Shown in pieces: positions 39,096 to 48,255 of a stretch of 64,000 nt of DNA (positions within the stretch are counted from its first letter, which is position 1; each line of letters starts with the position of its first letter). The stretch is from Arachidicoccus sp. Its GTDB lineage: Bacteria > Bacteroidota > Bacteroidia > Chitinophagales > Chitinophagaceae. The position numbers and the translations under genes were made by a program. Under the pieces are notes generated by a model that saw only the letters and a list, made by a program, of their open reading frames with translations, did no database searches and was not told the DNA's origin. The stretch is from assembly GCA_028283605.1 (NCBI GenBank), contig JAPWKH010000009.1, positions 106,488-170,487 of the forward strand, read 5' to 3'.

Positions 39096-40395
39096 CTAAG
39101 CTTTACACAGCATCCATTCTTTGACCTTATCGAAAGTGTTTGATAACAGAATGCTTTCTTTCTTTTTTGTGAATAATGATTTAGCAGACTCCGGCAATGG
39201 AATTTTTGTCATCAACAATTCTTCTACAACATCCGGAAACTTTACAGGATGAGCTGTTTCAAGGATGATGCCTTTATTACCTGGTTTTGTAGTTATATAA
39301 TCTTCCAATGCTTTGTACGCAACTGCACCATGCGGATCGAGCATATAGCCAGTGTTGTCATATACATTGCGGATGGTTTTTCTGGTATCATCATCTGAAA
39401 CAGAAACGCTGGATGAAAAGACTTTTTAACTCGCTTATATTTTGATGAAACAATTCCAGTATTCTTACAAAGTTACTCGGATTGCCCACATCCATCGCAT
39501 TGGAAATAGTAGTTACAGATTCCTGCGGCTCATACTTTTCAGTAGCCATAAATTTCGGAATGGTATCATTGCTGTTGCAAGCAGCAATAAAATGCTTAAC
39601 CGGCAAACCGGATACATACGCTACAATACCGGCACATATATTGCCAAAATTTCCACTCGGCACACTAATGACCGGCGCATCATTTTCTTTCCATTGTTGC
39701 AAAGCGTAGAAATAATATAATTGCTGCGGCAACCAACGGCCAACGTTAATAGAATTTGCAGAAGTAAGCCTGTATTTTTCTTTCAAATCATTATCTGCAA
39801 ATGCTTGTTTTACGATGCTTTGACAATCGTCAAAACTTCCCTCAATTTCAAGCGCTGTGATGTTTTGTCCACAAGTTGTCAATTGTAATTCCTGAACAGG
39901 ACTTACCTTTCCTGAAGGATAAAGAATAATAACATCAACGCCTTCCACACCCAAAAAGCCATTTGCAACTGCGCCGCCGGTATCTCCTGATGTTGCAACT
40001 AAAATGGTAGTTTTACGAGAATCATTCTGATTAAAGTATCCTAAACATCGGCTCATAAATCTCGCACCTACATCTTTGAATGCGTATGTGGGGCCATGAA
40101 AAAGTTCGAGGGAATATATATGCTCATCGACGTGAATCAACGGGAAAGGAAAGCTGACGGTTTCTTCCACAATTTTTTTTAATATATCGTCCGGAATGCT
40201 ACCACCTACATAAGGTTTCATTACTTCAAAGCCTATGGCTTCTTTGGAATAAGCAGAAAGATTTCGAATTAATTCTTTAGAAACCTGAGGAATATTATCC
40301 GGAAAATATAATCCTTTATCAGGCGCCTGCCCATTAATAACGGCTTCTCTGAAAGACACGGTCGGCGCTGATTTATATAAACTGTAATATTGCAT
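39096..40395 (-). pseudogene. thrC: Threonine synthase, frameshifted near the C terminus
   Basis: The N-terminal frame (39391-40395, 334 residues) contains the PLP lysine Lys107 in GPTYAFKDVGARFMSRC, the ATSGDTGGAVANGF phosphate-binding loop and SVPSGNFGNICAG. It is followed by a stop after a short wrong-frame tail. The true C terminus (39096-39344, including LDPHGAVAYKALEDY) is in another frame. Removing one T from the T5 run at 39423-39427 joins them as ISELKVFSSSVSVSDDDTRK. The corrected product is about 432 residues, the normal length. It is the last gene of thrA-thrB-thrC and makes threonine from homoserine phosphate. A one-base sequencing error is the simplest explanation. Confidence 0.92.
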
Positions 40396-40452
40396 TTTAT
40401 TAATAATATTTTTTTTAAATAAGATATTTTCGTAATTAGAGAAATAAAATAA

Positions 40453-41382
40453 TTATTGACTATCGATTATTCTCGCACCTTCTTTATTAATCTTAGAAAC
40501 ATAAGTACGAAAATCTATGCCAAGATTGAGATAAATATTTTTCATTTCCTGTTCAACTTTTCTTGCGGTCGCTTCATCTTTGCTAAGCATAAAAATCGAC
40601 GGCCCCGAACCTGAAATGCCGCCGCCCAAAGCGCCCGCATCTAAGCACTTTTTTTTCAGTTCATCAAAGCCCGGAATGAGTTTGCTTCTTACAGGTTCAA
40701 TGATATAATCTTCCAATGAACGGCCAATAAGTTCTACATCGTTTTGTATAATGCCGGCCACAAGGCCTGCAATATTTCCCCATTGCTTTATTGCATTTTT
40801 CAAATCTATCTGCTGGCGAAGAACAGCGCGCGCATCTGCCGTACGGATTTCTATTTGCGGATGAACCAGTGTTGTATATAAATCAGGTGCGGGCAAAGGA
40901 ATAATATCCAAAGGGCTGATGGAGCGGATCAAAGTAACTCCGCCATATATGCAAGGCGCAACGTTATCGGCATGCTTTACACCACTTGCTACTTTTTCGC
41001 CAAACATGGCATATTGAATCAATTGTTTTTTATCAAAAATATTCCCCAATAAATGATTTGCACCAACTACTGCTCCTGCTGCGCTTGCTGCGCTGGAACC
41101 CGCACCGCTGCCCGGCTTGATGTTTTTGTGAATCAATACTTCAAAGCCAATTGATGCATTCAGATCATTAATCATTTCCAATAAAGGCGCTCCGGCCGTA
41201 TTTAATGCGGGATCTTCGGGCAAAGGATAACCATCGGCGCTATGAACAATAATCTTCTTTTCGTTCAATAATTTTATTTCCATTTTGTCCGCCGGCTCGC
41301 TTAAACATAATCCCAGTATATCGAAGCCGCATACCAGATTGGCGACTGTAGCGGGCGATGAGATGATACATTTATTCTTCAT
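40453..41382 (-). CDS. thrB: Homoserine kinase
   Basis: A 309-residue GHMP-family kinase that phosphorylates homoserine. The ATP-binding motif is PGSGAGSSAASAAGAVVGA around residues 90-110. The N terminus ISSPATVANLVCGFDILGLC is typical of ThrB, and the third motif is GALGGGISGSGPSIFML. It lies 94 bases after thrA and 57 bases before thrC, all on the minus strand, forming the classical threonine operon. Confidence 0.95.
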   Translation of the reverse strand: MKNKCIISSPATVANLVCGFDILGLCLSEPADKMEIKLLNEKKIIVHSADGYPLPEDPALNTAGAPLLEMINDLNASIGFEVLIHKNIKPGSGAGSSAASAAGAVVGANHLLGNIFDKKQLIQYAMFGEKVASGVKHADNVAPCIYGGVTLIRSISPLDIIPLPAPDLYTTLVHPQIEIRTADARAVLRQQIDLKNAIKQWGNIAGLVAGIIQNDVELIGRSLEDYIIEPVRSKLIPGFDELKKKCLDAGALGGGISGSGPSIFMLSKDEATARKVEQEMKNIYLNLGIDFRTYVSKINKEGARIIDSQ

Positions 41383-41476
41383 ATTTTTAAATAATTTGTT
41401 TCATGCATAGCAAAGTATGATTGCGAATGAACAAAGTTGTTTCGTAAATAATTTTGTTTGTGGCTTGAAATTTTCA

Positions 41477-43924
41477 TCAGGAAACCGCCTTTATTAAATC
41501 GGCAAAAACGCCGCTTGCCGTAACTTCTGCACCTGCGCCTGCACCTTTGATTACCAAAGGCTGATCAGGATAGCGTTTTGTATAAAATAAAACAATATTA
41601 TCCTTGCCATATAAATGATAAAAATCCGACTTATCATCTACCGCCTGCAAACCTACATTTGCTTTGCCGTCTTTAAAAGAGGCAACATATTTTAATTTGC
41701 AATTTTTCTCTGCAGCGTTTTTATACAATGTTTTGAAATGTTCTTCATGCTTCGCTAATTCTTTATAGAAATCATCAACGCTGCCTTCAAAACATGAAGT
41801 CGGCAGAAACTGTTCGTTGGCAATATCTTCCATGTTTATCTTGTGTCCTGATTCGCGCGCAAGAATCATAATCTTACGCATTACGTCTGTTCCGCCCAAA
41901 TCCAGCCGTGGATCAGGTTCGGTATATCCTTCTTCTTGCGCTTGTTTTACAACCTCTGCAAAAGAACGGGAAGCATCATAATTGTTGAATACAAAATTTA
42001 ATGTTCCCGAAAGTACCGCCTGTATTTTTTCTATTTCATCGCCGCTTCTCAGCAAATCATTCATTGTTCCTATTACCGGCAAACCTGCGCCAACATTGGT
42101 TTCGAAGAAGAAAGGCGCATTAAATTCTTTTGACAGTGATTTCAATTTAAGATAATATTCGTAGGACGATGAACAAGCTATTTTGTTGCAGGCAACAACT
42201 GCTACGCTTTTCTCAAGGAAGATGGCATAACTCTCTGCTAATTTTGCGTTGGCAGTTACATCTACCAAAACTGAATTTCTTAGATTCCGGTTTACTATTT
42301 CATTTATAAAAGAATGATGATCATAAGTCGTTCCCTTGTTCATTAAATCATCTTTCCAATTATCCAAATGCACGCCGCCATTATCAGCAAACAGCATCTT
42401 CCGGCTGTTTGCCAAACCTGCAATGCGAAGTTGTATATTGAGATTGTTCAGTAAATACTCTTTTTGTTTGTATAATTGTGCAATCAGTTTGCCTCCAACA
42501 TTTCCTGTGCCTGCAATAAAAACATTCAGCTGTTTATATACTTTTTCAAAGAATGCTTCGTGCAATACATTTACAGCTTTTCTTACATCATTGAAAGAGA
42601 TTACTGCCGATATATTTTTTTCAGAGCTGCCTTGAGCAATCGCTCTTACATTGATGCCGTTACGACCTAAAGCATAAAACATTTTTCCACTAATGCCCGG
42701 ATGACTTTTCATTTTATCTCCGACCAAAGCGATGATAGAAAGATTTTTTTCTACCTTAACCGGCTCTACTTTTTTGGCTAAAATTTCTTGAGCAAATGAA
42801 TTGTCAAGCATCTCTCTTGCCCTTTCAGCTTCATTTGCATTTACCGCAACACATATAGAATGTTCCGATGAGCTCTGCGTAATAAGTATCACGTTGATAT
42901 GCGCCAATGCCAACGTTTCAAACATCACTTTTGAAATGCCCGGAACGCCTACCATTCCGCTGCCTTCAAGACTAAGCAACGAAATTTCTGCAATGCTTGA
43001 TATGCCTGTAACAATTGAATCCTGCGCTGCATCTTTACCGGCATCTATCAAAGTGCCTTCTTCATCTGGATTAAATGTATTCTTTATTTTGATTGAAATG
43101 CCGGCTTCCATTGCCGGAATAATAGTTGGCGGATAAATAACTTTTGCGCCGAAATGTGATAACTCCATGGCTTCTTTATATGAAAGATGCGGTATGGGTT
43201 TTGCATTTGCTACCCAACGAGGATCTGCAGTCATCATGCCGGGAACATCCGTCCAGATTTCCAAAAGATCTGCATGAACTGCCGCCGCAAAAATAGCTGC
43301 GGTGTAGTCTGATCCGCCACGGCCAAGCGTTGTTGTTTGCCTGTCTTTATTTTGTGCCACAAAGCCCGGAACAATGAGCGTGCCTTTATCGGTACTTGCG
43401 ATGGCATTGGAAATTTGACGGTTGGTTACTTCAAAATTTACTTCTGCATTTCCAAATCGCGAATTTGTTTCTATCAGCCGTCGTGCATCCAGCCATTGAC
43501 AATCGATACCTGCACTTGTGAAATAGGCGGCAATGATTTTGCTTGACAGCATTTCTCCATAACTCAATATTCTGTCTTGTGTAGCAGGAGAAAACTCTTG
43601 TAAACGATAAACGCTTTCGGTAATGTCTTCCAATTGATTGAACATTTGCATTACCTCGCTCAAACAAGCGCTTTGCGTGGTTACAGGAAGTAGCTTTTTA
43701 GTTTCTGAAAGATGATGCTCCAACAGATTGCGAAGGATCTCTTTATATGCTTCATCCGCATTTGATGCGGCATTGCCGGCTGCGAGCAATTGATTTGTAA
43801 CGCCGCTCATGGCTGATACTACAACGATCTTTTTACTGTTGGCGGAATTACTTACGATGGCTGCTGCTTTCTTTATATTTTCTGCATTGGCAACAGATGA
43901 ACCGCCGAATTTATATACGTACAT
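41477..43924 (-). CDS. thrA: Bifunctional aspartate kinase / homoserine dehydrogenase
   Basis: An 815-residue fusion with the ThrA layout. The aspartate kinase domain starts at the N terminus (MYVYKFGGSSVANAENIKK). Tandem ACT regulatory domains lie around residues 300-455. The homoserine dehydrogenase domain follows, with the nucleotide-binding FIAGTGNVGGKLIAQLY near residue 466 and the catalytic-site region ETNVGAGLPVIGTMNDLL. It catalyses the first and third steps of threonine synthesis and is probably feedback-inhibited by threonine through the ACT domains. A leader peptide rich in Ile and Thr lies 81 bases upstream of the start, pointing to translation-dependent control of the operon. Confidence 0.96.
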   Translation of the reverse strand: MYVYKFGGSSVANAENIKKAAAIVSNSANSKKIVVVSAMSGVTNQLLAAGNAASNADEAYKEILRNLLEHHLSETKKLLPVTTQSACLSEVMQMFNQLEDITESVYRLQEFSPATQDRILSYGEMLSSKIIAAYFTSAGIDCQWLDARRLIETNSRFGNAEVNFEVTNRQISNAIASTDKGTLIVPGFVAQNKDRQTTTLGRGGSDYTAAIFAAAVHADLLEIWTDVPGMMTADPRWVANAKPIPHLSYKEAMELSHFGAKVIYPPTIIPAMEAGISIKIKNTFNPDEEGTLIDAGKDAAQDSIVTGISSIAEISLLSLEGSGMVGVPGISKVMFETLALAHINVILITQSSSEHSICVAVNANEAERAREMLDNSFAQEILAKKVEPVKVEKNLSIIALVGDKMKSHPGISGKMFYALGRNGINVRAIAQGSSEKNISAVISFNDVRKAVNVLHEAFFEKVYKQLNVFIAGTGNVGGKLIAQLYKQKEYLLNNLNIQLRIAGLANSRKMLFADNGGVHLDNWKDDLMNKGTTYDHHSFINEIVNRNLRNSVLVDVTANAKLAESYAIFLEKSVAVVACNKIACSSSYEYYLKLKSLSKEFNAPFFFETNVGAGLPVIGTMNDLLRSGDEIEKIQAVLSGTLNFVFNNYDASRSFAEVVKQAQEEGYTEPDPRLDLGGTDVMRKIMILARESGHKINMEDIANEQFLPTSCFEGSVDDFYKELAKHEEHFKTLYKNAAEKNCKLKYVASFKDGKANVGLQAVDDKSDFYHLYGKDNIVLFYTKRYPDQPLVIKGAGAGAEVTASGVFADLIKAVS

Positions 43925-44002
43925 GGAATAATTTTAATAAAACTTAAGATTTTGGTTTTGTAACGGCACGAAGCCCAAGTGGCGATATGTAATATATTCA
44001 AC

Positions 44003-44018
44003 CCTTCACAGGGTTGTA
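44003..44018 (-). promoter_or_regulatory. Hairpin overlapping the stop of the thr leader
   Basis: AACCC (coding strand, 44014-44018) can pair with GGGTT (about 44003-44007) around a TGTGAA loop. It covers the last sense codons and the TGA of the leader ORF. A ribosome stalled on the Thr/Ile codons or finishing at the stop would affect whether it forms. The pairing is seen directly; the regulatory role is inferred. Confidence 0.45.
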
Positions 44019-44089
44019 ATAATAATCGTAATGATAATCCCGGAGATTATCGGCAGAAGAGAAGATATGTATGTGCTACGATTATTCAT
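44006..44089 (-). CDS. Putative threonine-operon leader peptide
   Basis: A 27-codon ORF upstream of thrA on the same strand, too short for routine gene calling. It runs from the ATG at 44087-44089 to the TGA at 44006-44008. The C-terminal part is PIISGIIITIIITTL, with 8 Ile and 3 Thr among its 15 residues. This is the composition expected of a leader peptide that senses threonine and isoleucine charging, as in the E. coli thrL peptide (family knowledge; the sequences are not homologous). The stop codon lies in a hairpin, AACCC-TGTGAA-GGGTT. A possible promoter is 17-50 bases upstream. Downstream, no strong T-run terminator is obvious, so the mechanism could be attenuation or translational coupling. 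Confidence 0.75.
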   Translation of the reverse strand: MNNRSTYISSLLPIISGIIITIIITTL

Positions 44090-44105
44090 TTATTAAAATG
44101 CGAGC

Positions 44106-44137
44106 GTAAGATAGGAGTGATTTTTTTATTGAACAAA
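44106..44137 (-). promoter_or_regulatory. Putative promoter of the thr operon
   Basis: On the minus strand, TTTG at 44134-44137 is followed after 20 bases by TATCTTAC at 44106-44113. This fits the Bacteroidota -33/-7 spacing (TTTG, 19-21 bases, TAnnTTTG) with two mismatches in the -7 box. Transcription would start near 44100, about 11 bases before the leader ATG. Confidence 0.5.
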
Positions 44138-44147
44138 TATTTTCATG

Positions 44148-44170
44148 AAAAAATGATATTGCTCTTATAT
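44148..44170. repeat. 23-bp direct repeat, copy 1
   Basis: AAAAAATGATATTGCTCTTA and three more bases. The same 23-base string recurs at 44291-44313 with one mismatch (G to A at the eighth base). This copy lies just upstream of the putative thr promoter. Confidence 0.75.
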
Positions 44171-44262
44171 ATTCTATTTGTTAATTTCGTTGCCTGACAG
44201 CAAATTAAATCATCTTTTGAAATGCTTTAAATCAATCGATATATATTATTACATACTTTTTT

Positions 44263-44284
44263 CGGTCGGTAAGAATACCAACCG
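44263..44284. promoter_or_regulatory. Imperfect stem-loop between trmH-like gene and thr promoter
   Basis: CGGTCGGTA at 44263-44271 can pair with TACCAACCG at 44276-44284, with one mismatch, flanked by T6 on one side and A6 on the other. It lies downstream of the TrmH-like gene. It may serve as its terminator, although no T-run follows on the minus strand. Confidence 0.4.
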
Positions 44285-44290
44285 ATAGAG

Positions 44291-44313
44291 AAAAAATAAT
44301 ATTGCTCTTATAT
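44291..44313. repeat. 23-bp direct repeat, copy 2
   Basis: This copy matches 44148-44170 at 22 of 23 bases in the same orientation, with the copies starting 143 bases apart. It lies 38 bases downstream of the trmH-like gene. Confidence 0.75.
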
Positions 44314-44350
44314 TACACAGCAGATAGCGTTTTTTATTCTATCATAAAAA

Positions 44351-44947
44351 TTATTCTTCGCATCCCCATTTTTCTTTTAATCCAATCAATTGTTGTATTG
44401 GTAAAGAAATGTTTTCGTAATGCCCGGCATTCTTTTTTTGCCTGAATGCTTCATACAAGGTTACGGCACAGGCAACAGAAATATTCAAACTTTGAATAAT
44501 TCCGACTTGCGGTATTAAAAAATTGCTGTTGCAATATGAAAGCATTTCCTCGGTAATTCCTTTTCGTTCATTTCCAAAAACGAGTGCGATATTTTGTGTA
44601 AAATCTACATCGTACAGATCAATTGATTGTGCCGAAAGATTAGCTGCCATTAATTCGAAACCATTGTCACGCAAGGTTTTTACACATTCTTTTACATTAT
44701 CGTAATAATGAATAGTAAGCCATTTCAAAGCGCTTCTGCTGCTTTTAAAACCTATTTCTTTTCCGAATTTGGGATGTGGCGGAATGGTGTGATTGAGTAT
44801 ATAAATATCCTGAATACCTACAGATTCGCAAGTGCGCAGGCATGCCGAAATATTGTGAGGGTCTTCGACATTTTCAAATACGACAGTCATATTTGATTGT
44901 CGCTGAGACAATACTTTTTCTAACTTGAATTTCCGCTCCGGAGTCAT
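44351..44947 (-). CDS. TrmH/SpoU family RNA 2'-O-methyltransferase
   Basis: A 198-residue SPOUT methyltransferase. The three family motifs are visible: VVFENVEDPHNISACLRTCE (motif 1, with the Asn-Ile-Ser pattern), IALVFGNERKGITEEML (motif 2) and IPQVGIIQSLNISVACAVTL (motif 3, S-adenosylmethionine knot). The sequence resembles TrmH, which methylates guanosine 18 of tRNA. Other SpoU-class rRNA enzymes cannot be excluded. It lies 11 bases downstream of the DUF3109 gene on the same strand. Confidence 0.9.
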   Translation of the reverse strand: MTPERKFKLEKVLSQRQSNMTVVFENVEDPHNISACLRTCESVGIQDIYILNHTIPPHPKFGKEIGFKSSRSALKWLTIHYYDNVKECVKTLRDNGFELMAANLSAQSIDLYDVDFTQNIALVFGNERKGITEEMLSYCNSNFLIPQVGIIQSLNISVACAVTLYEAFRQKKNAGHYENISLPIQQLIGLKEKWGCEE

Positions 44948-44958
44948 TCAATGTGAAA

Positions 44959-45540
44959 TTATTTTTTTAAATGTTCTGCAGTGGCATCCAGCGCTTCATA
45001 GAAATCTTCGCCATATTTACGGATGATGGATTCCTTCAAAAAACGATAAGCAGGAACTTTTAGAGACTTTCCTAATTTACACGCGGGTTTGCACAAGTCT
45101 TCGCGAGGCTCGTAATTCATGTATTCCAAATCTTTGTCCAGCTTGCTTGTTTGAATTTTTATAGGAAACAGATGGCAACTGATGGGCTTTTTCCAACTTA
45201 CTTTACCATCGTTATATGCTTGTTCTATGGCACATTTGATAATGCCTTTTTCATCGCGAAAACCATACGCACAAATTGCATTGTTAATAGTAGGAGTGAC
45301 CCATCCGAAATGTTCATCCAATATATATTTACCATTCTTTTCTACTTCTGCTATGCCTTCTTTGGTCATATATTTTTTTGAAGCCTCATAAGCGTTTTCA
45401 AGCGCTTTTAATTCATGTGTTTCTAAGGGAGCGCCGGCATCGCCGTCTTCACAACATCCACCTTTGCATTTATGCAGGTCGCAAACAAATTGTTCGCTTA
45501 TAACTTCGTCACTTACCAGTACATTGCCTATTGCTATCAT
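44959..45540 (-). CDS. DUF3109 family protein
   Basis: A 193-residue cytoplasmic protein with a cysteine cluster typical of DUF3109: the segment C-D-L-H-K-C-K-G-G-C-C-E-D-G-D near residue 19, and later cysteines in NAICAYGF, IKCAIEQ, ISCHLFPI and LCKPACKLGKS. The pattern suggests a metal or iron-sulfur site, but no activity is established. It is followed by the TrmH-like gene with an 11-base gap and is probably co-transcribed with it. Confidence 0.85.
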   Translation of the reverse strand: MIAIGNVLVSDEVISEQFVCDLHKCKGGCCEDGDAGAPLETHELKALENAYEASKKYMTKEGIAEVEKNGKYILDEHFGWVTPTINNAICAYGFRDEKGIIKCAIEQAYNDGKVSWKKPISCHLFPIKIQTSKLDKDLEYMNYEPREDLCKPACKLGKSLKVPAYRFLKESIIRKYGEDFYEALDATAEHLKK

Positions 45541-45625
45541 TCTTTGAATAATTGAACAGCAAAGTTAATGAGGAATATGCAGTATGTGAAATAGGGTTGC
45601 AGAAAGATAGAGAATAGGAACGAAT

Positions 45626-45886
45626 TTACTTATCCTGTTTGACGGGGGATCTGCTGCTCCATCTTTTGAAATCATCCCATATATGGAATTTTGGCGTTTG
45701 GGTTTTACCGCCATTTTCTTTTATAACGTAGAATCCATCTTTACTTACCGAAGTAACCTGATATAATCCTTTACCTGAATTCAGATAAATATATTCCCCT
45801 TCCTTTACCCATGGATTTTGAGGCTTTTCGGGAACAATAGTTTTGGGCGGACTCTTGAATAGAATTTTTTTGAAAAGGTTTGTCAT
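45626..45886 (-). CDS. Small hypothetical protein
   Basis: An 86-residue basic protein (KKILFKSPPKTIVPEKPQ at the start) with a central V-K-E-G-E-Y-I-Y-L segment that looks like a small beta-barrel or SH3-like fold. No signal peptide is present. I do not recognise a family. Its upstream region carries one of the three copies of a shared leader element also found before genes at 56.7 and 63.1 kb, which makes it more credible as an expressed gene. Confidence 0.6.
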   Translation of the reverse strand: MTNLFKKILFKSPPKTIVPEKPQNPWVKEGEYIYLNSGKGLYQVTSVSKDGFYVIKENGGKTQTPKFHIWDDFKRWSSRSPVKQDK

Positions 45887-45960
45887 CAGTTAATTTTTTT
45901 ATTGTTTCTCAATTCTCAGATGGAATGCCTTTTAATAAACATCGCTTTGAGCATGCAACC
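45887..45960 (-). repeat. Shared upstream leader element, copy A
   Basis: Read toward the gene at 45886, this region contains TTGCATGCTCAAAGCGAT, then GGCATTCCATCTGAGAATT, then an A-rich stretch ending in CTGATG, where ATG is the start codon. Copies B (56663-56752) and C (62997-63071) share TTGCATRCYCAAGC-type and CCATCTGA-type blocks. Copy A lacks the TTCGGCGAAGCC core of B and C. Confidence 0.65.
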
Positions 45961-46134
45961 ACAATTACGGGCATTCATGTTATTTAGTTGATTTTAATTT
46001 TTAGCTGTAATATTAGCTGTATCAAATTTGAGACACTAATATTTCCTTTAGTTTAAATTTTAACTACTATTTTGTAAACAGTCAAAAATTTATTCCTGAT
46101 CCAATAATAACAACTTCGGGTCTGTATAAAGATA

Positions 46135-46944
46135 TTAATTATTTGAGAAACCTGTATCATTAAACGTTTGTATAACTTCGCCAGATATTTCGTTATCACG
46201 GTTGTTGTTCCATTCAACGATAAAATTATTTCTTCCTTCACCCACGTTAATGCTCATGAACCGCATTTGTGAAAGTTCAAGCAGGGAAAGGAAAAGAAAA
46301 AGGGCGTGAATTTTATCTTCACAAGCAGAAAATATATTTTCAAAAGAGAGTAATTGCGCTTTTTTTACTTCACTGAGTACATATTCGCGGCTTTCTTCCA
46401 TTGTATGATTATAGCGAATAACGGTATGTACCGGTCTATTGTTGCGCTCTTGAAGGCGTTGCATAACTCTTTCGAAAGTCTTCATTAATTTAAATAAATT
46501 AACGGTCTGTATTTCGGTCCCTTCAGCGGCATTTTCGCCAATCTTATTCATTTCAATATGCAGGTTGCCACGTTTCTGCATCAGCAAACGCAAATTTTCT
46601 TTTTCGGCAAGTTGTATCGCGGCTTCTTTATATTTTTTATATTCCAGTATTTTGTCTACTAATTCTTGTCTTGGGTCTATTTCATTGCCTTGCGCATCTA
46701 ATTCTTTTCTTGGCAATAACATCTTTGCTTTAATGCGCATAAGCGTAGATATAAATAAAATGAACTCGCTGCTCAGTTCCACATTTAAGTGTTCCTGATG
46801 ATGTATAAAATCGAGAAAGTCGTGCGTTATTTTTGTAATAGGTATATTGTAAATATCGAGTTCGTCTCTTTCTATGAAAAACAATAACAGATCGAAAGGG
46901 CCTTCAAACTGCGGTAAATTTATCTGAAAAATATCCTGACTCAA
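46135..46944 (-). CDS. scpA: Segregation and condensation protein A
   Basis: A 269-residue kleisin. The N terminus, FEGPFDLLLFFIERDELDIY, is the ScpA signature that binds the SMC head. It is followed by DFLDFIHHQEHLNVELSSEF, and the C-terminal winged-helix region begins around residue 200 (KKAQLLSFENIFSACEDKIH). ScpA joins SMC and ScpB in the condensin complex that organises the chromosome. No scpB is seen nearby, which is common in Bacteroidota. It is 59 bases downstream of galK on the same strand. Confidence 0.93.
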   Translation of the reverse strand: MSQDIFQINLPQFEGPFDLLLFFIERDELDIYNIPITKITHDFLDFIHHQEHLNVELSSEFILFISTLMRIKAKMLLPRKELDAQGNEIDPRQELVDKILEYKKYKEAAIQLAEKENLRLLMQKRGNLHIEMNKIGENAAEGTEIQTVNLFKLMKTFERVMQRLQERNNRPVHTVIRYNHTMEESREYVLSEVKKAQLLSFENIFSACEDKIHALFLFLSLLELSQMRFMSINVGEGRNNFIVEWNNNRDNEISGEVIQTFNDTGFSNN

Positions 46945-47003
46945 TATTTTTGATTTTACTGTTTATGCCTGAAAAATAAGATTTTTGATTTGTAAAAATA
47001 CAA

Positions 47004-48164
47004 TTATATTGTAATTAAAGAAACGCCATCTTCAATCTGTGCAATATATGTGGTAATATCTTTGTTCATAGCAGCTTTGTATTTTTCGGATATTGTATTT
47101 ACTAATTTTTCTATTGAATTTTTCTTAACTAAATTAATTGTACAACCTCCGAAGCCGCCGCCCATCATACGTGCGCCTAAAACATCGGGATTATTTTTTA
47201 CGCATTCAATTAAAAAATCCAGCTCTTCACAACTTACTTCATAGTCTTTACTTAAGCCTTCGTGCGTAGCGAACATCTTTTTTCCGAATGCGATTACATC
47301 ACCTTTCCGAAGATCTTCGCAGCCTTCGAGCAAACGTGTATTTTCTTCCACAACATATTTGCATCTGCGATAAATTATTTCATCTTTTGGTTTGATTATT
47401 TCATCAATCATAGCAATAGTTGCATCGCGCAAACTGCTTACTTGCGGATATTTTTCCTGAAGCATTTTTACGCCGGTTTCACATTGCTGCCTCCTTGTGT
47501 TATATTCAGATGTAACCAAGGAATGTTTAACATTGGAATTAAAAAGAACTATTTCGATACCATCCATCCGCAAAGGATTATATTCGTATTCCAGGCTTTG
47601 GCAATCTAATTTTATTACTTGCTCTTTCTTACCCATCATGCTTGCAAACTGGTCCATGATGCCGGATTTTACACCTACATATTCATTCTCTGCTTTTTGC
47701 GATAGCTTCACCATATCAATTTTATCGATGTTGTTTCCGAATAAATAATTCAAGGAAAAAGCTATGCCGCATTCCAAAGCAGCTGAAGAGGAGAGGCCTG
47801 CACCTAAAGGAATATCTCCGCTAAATACACAGTTAAATCCACTTATAGAATAATTGTTTTTCTGAAATTGATTAATAACGCCGAGAATATAATCCGCCCA
47901 ATGTTTTTCGTGCTGTATATAAGAATCGGTGTCGGAAATATATTCATCGTTAAGATCAACAGATATTAAATGAATTTTATTGTCGTCTCTTTTAGAAACA
48001 GCGAGATAAATATATTTGTTGATAGAAGCCGGTAATACAAAACCATTATTATAATCGGTATGTTCTCCGATTAAATTAACTCTTCCCGGAGCGCGTACCA
48101 ATGCCGGTTTTTCAGAAAAAGTTTGTGAGAACTTTGCGATAATTTGTGATAGAGGATGGTTCAT
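47004..48164 (-). CDS. galK: Galactokinase
   Basis: A 386-residue GHMP kinase that makes galactose-1-phosphate in the Leloir pathway. The galactokinase signature GRVNLIGEHTDYNNGFVLP lies near residue 27. The phosphate-binding motif is PLGAGLSSSAALECG near 120. The third motif is RMMGGGFGGCTINL near residue 340. Length is normal. No galT or galE is adjacent, so the gene is not in a gal operon here. It may also serve galactose released by the GH31 enzyme if that is an alpha-galactosidase. Confidence 0.96.
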   Translation of the reverse strand: MNHPLSQIIAKFSQTFSEKPALVRAPGRVNLIGEHTDYNNGFVLPASINKYIYLAVSKRDDNKIHLISVDLNDEYISDTDSYIQHEKHWADYILGVINQFQKNNYSISGFNCVFSGDIPLGAGLSSSAALECGIAFSLNYLFGNNIDKIDMVKLSQKAENEYVGVKSGIMDQFASMMGKKEQVIKLDCQSLEYEYNPLRMDGIEIVLFNSNVKHSLVTSEYNTRRQQCETGVKMLQEKYPQVSSLRDATIAMIDEIIKPKDEIIYRRCKYVVEENTRLLEGCEDLRKGDVIAFGKKMFATHEGLSKDYEVSCEELDFLIECVKNNPDVLGARMMGGGFGGCTINLVKKNSIEKLVNTISEKYKAAMNKDITTYIAQIEDGVSLITI

Positions 48165-48255
48165 TATTTTTTAAATAAATAAAATAAAGATCGGAGATTT
48201 TTGGATAAAGATAATGATTAGAAAAACAATTCAAAAGAAGGTTGCCATAAAATAA

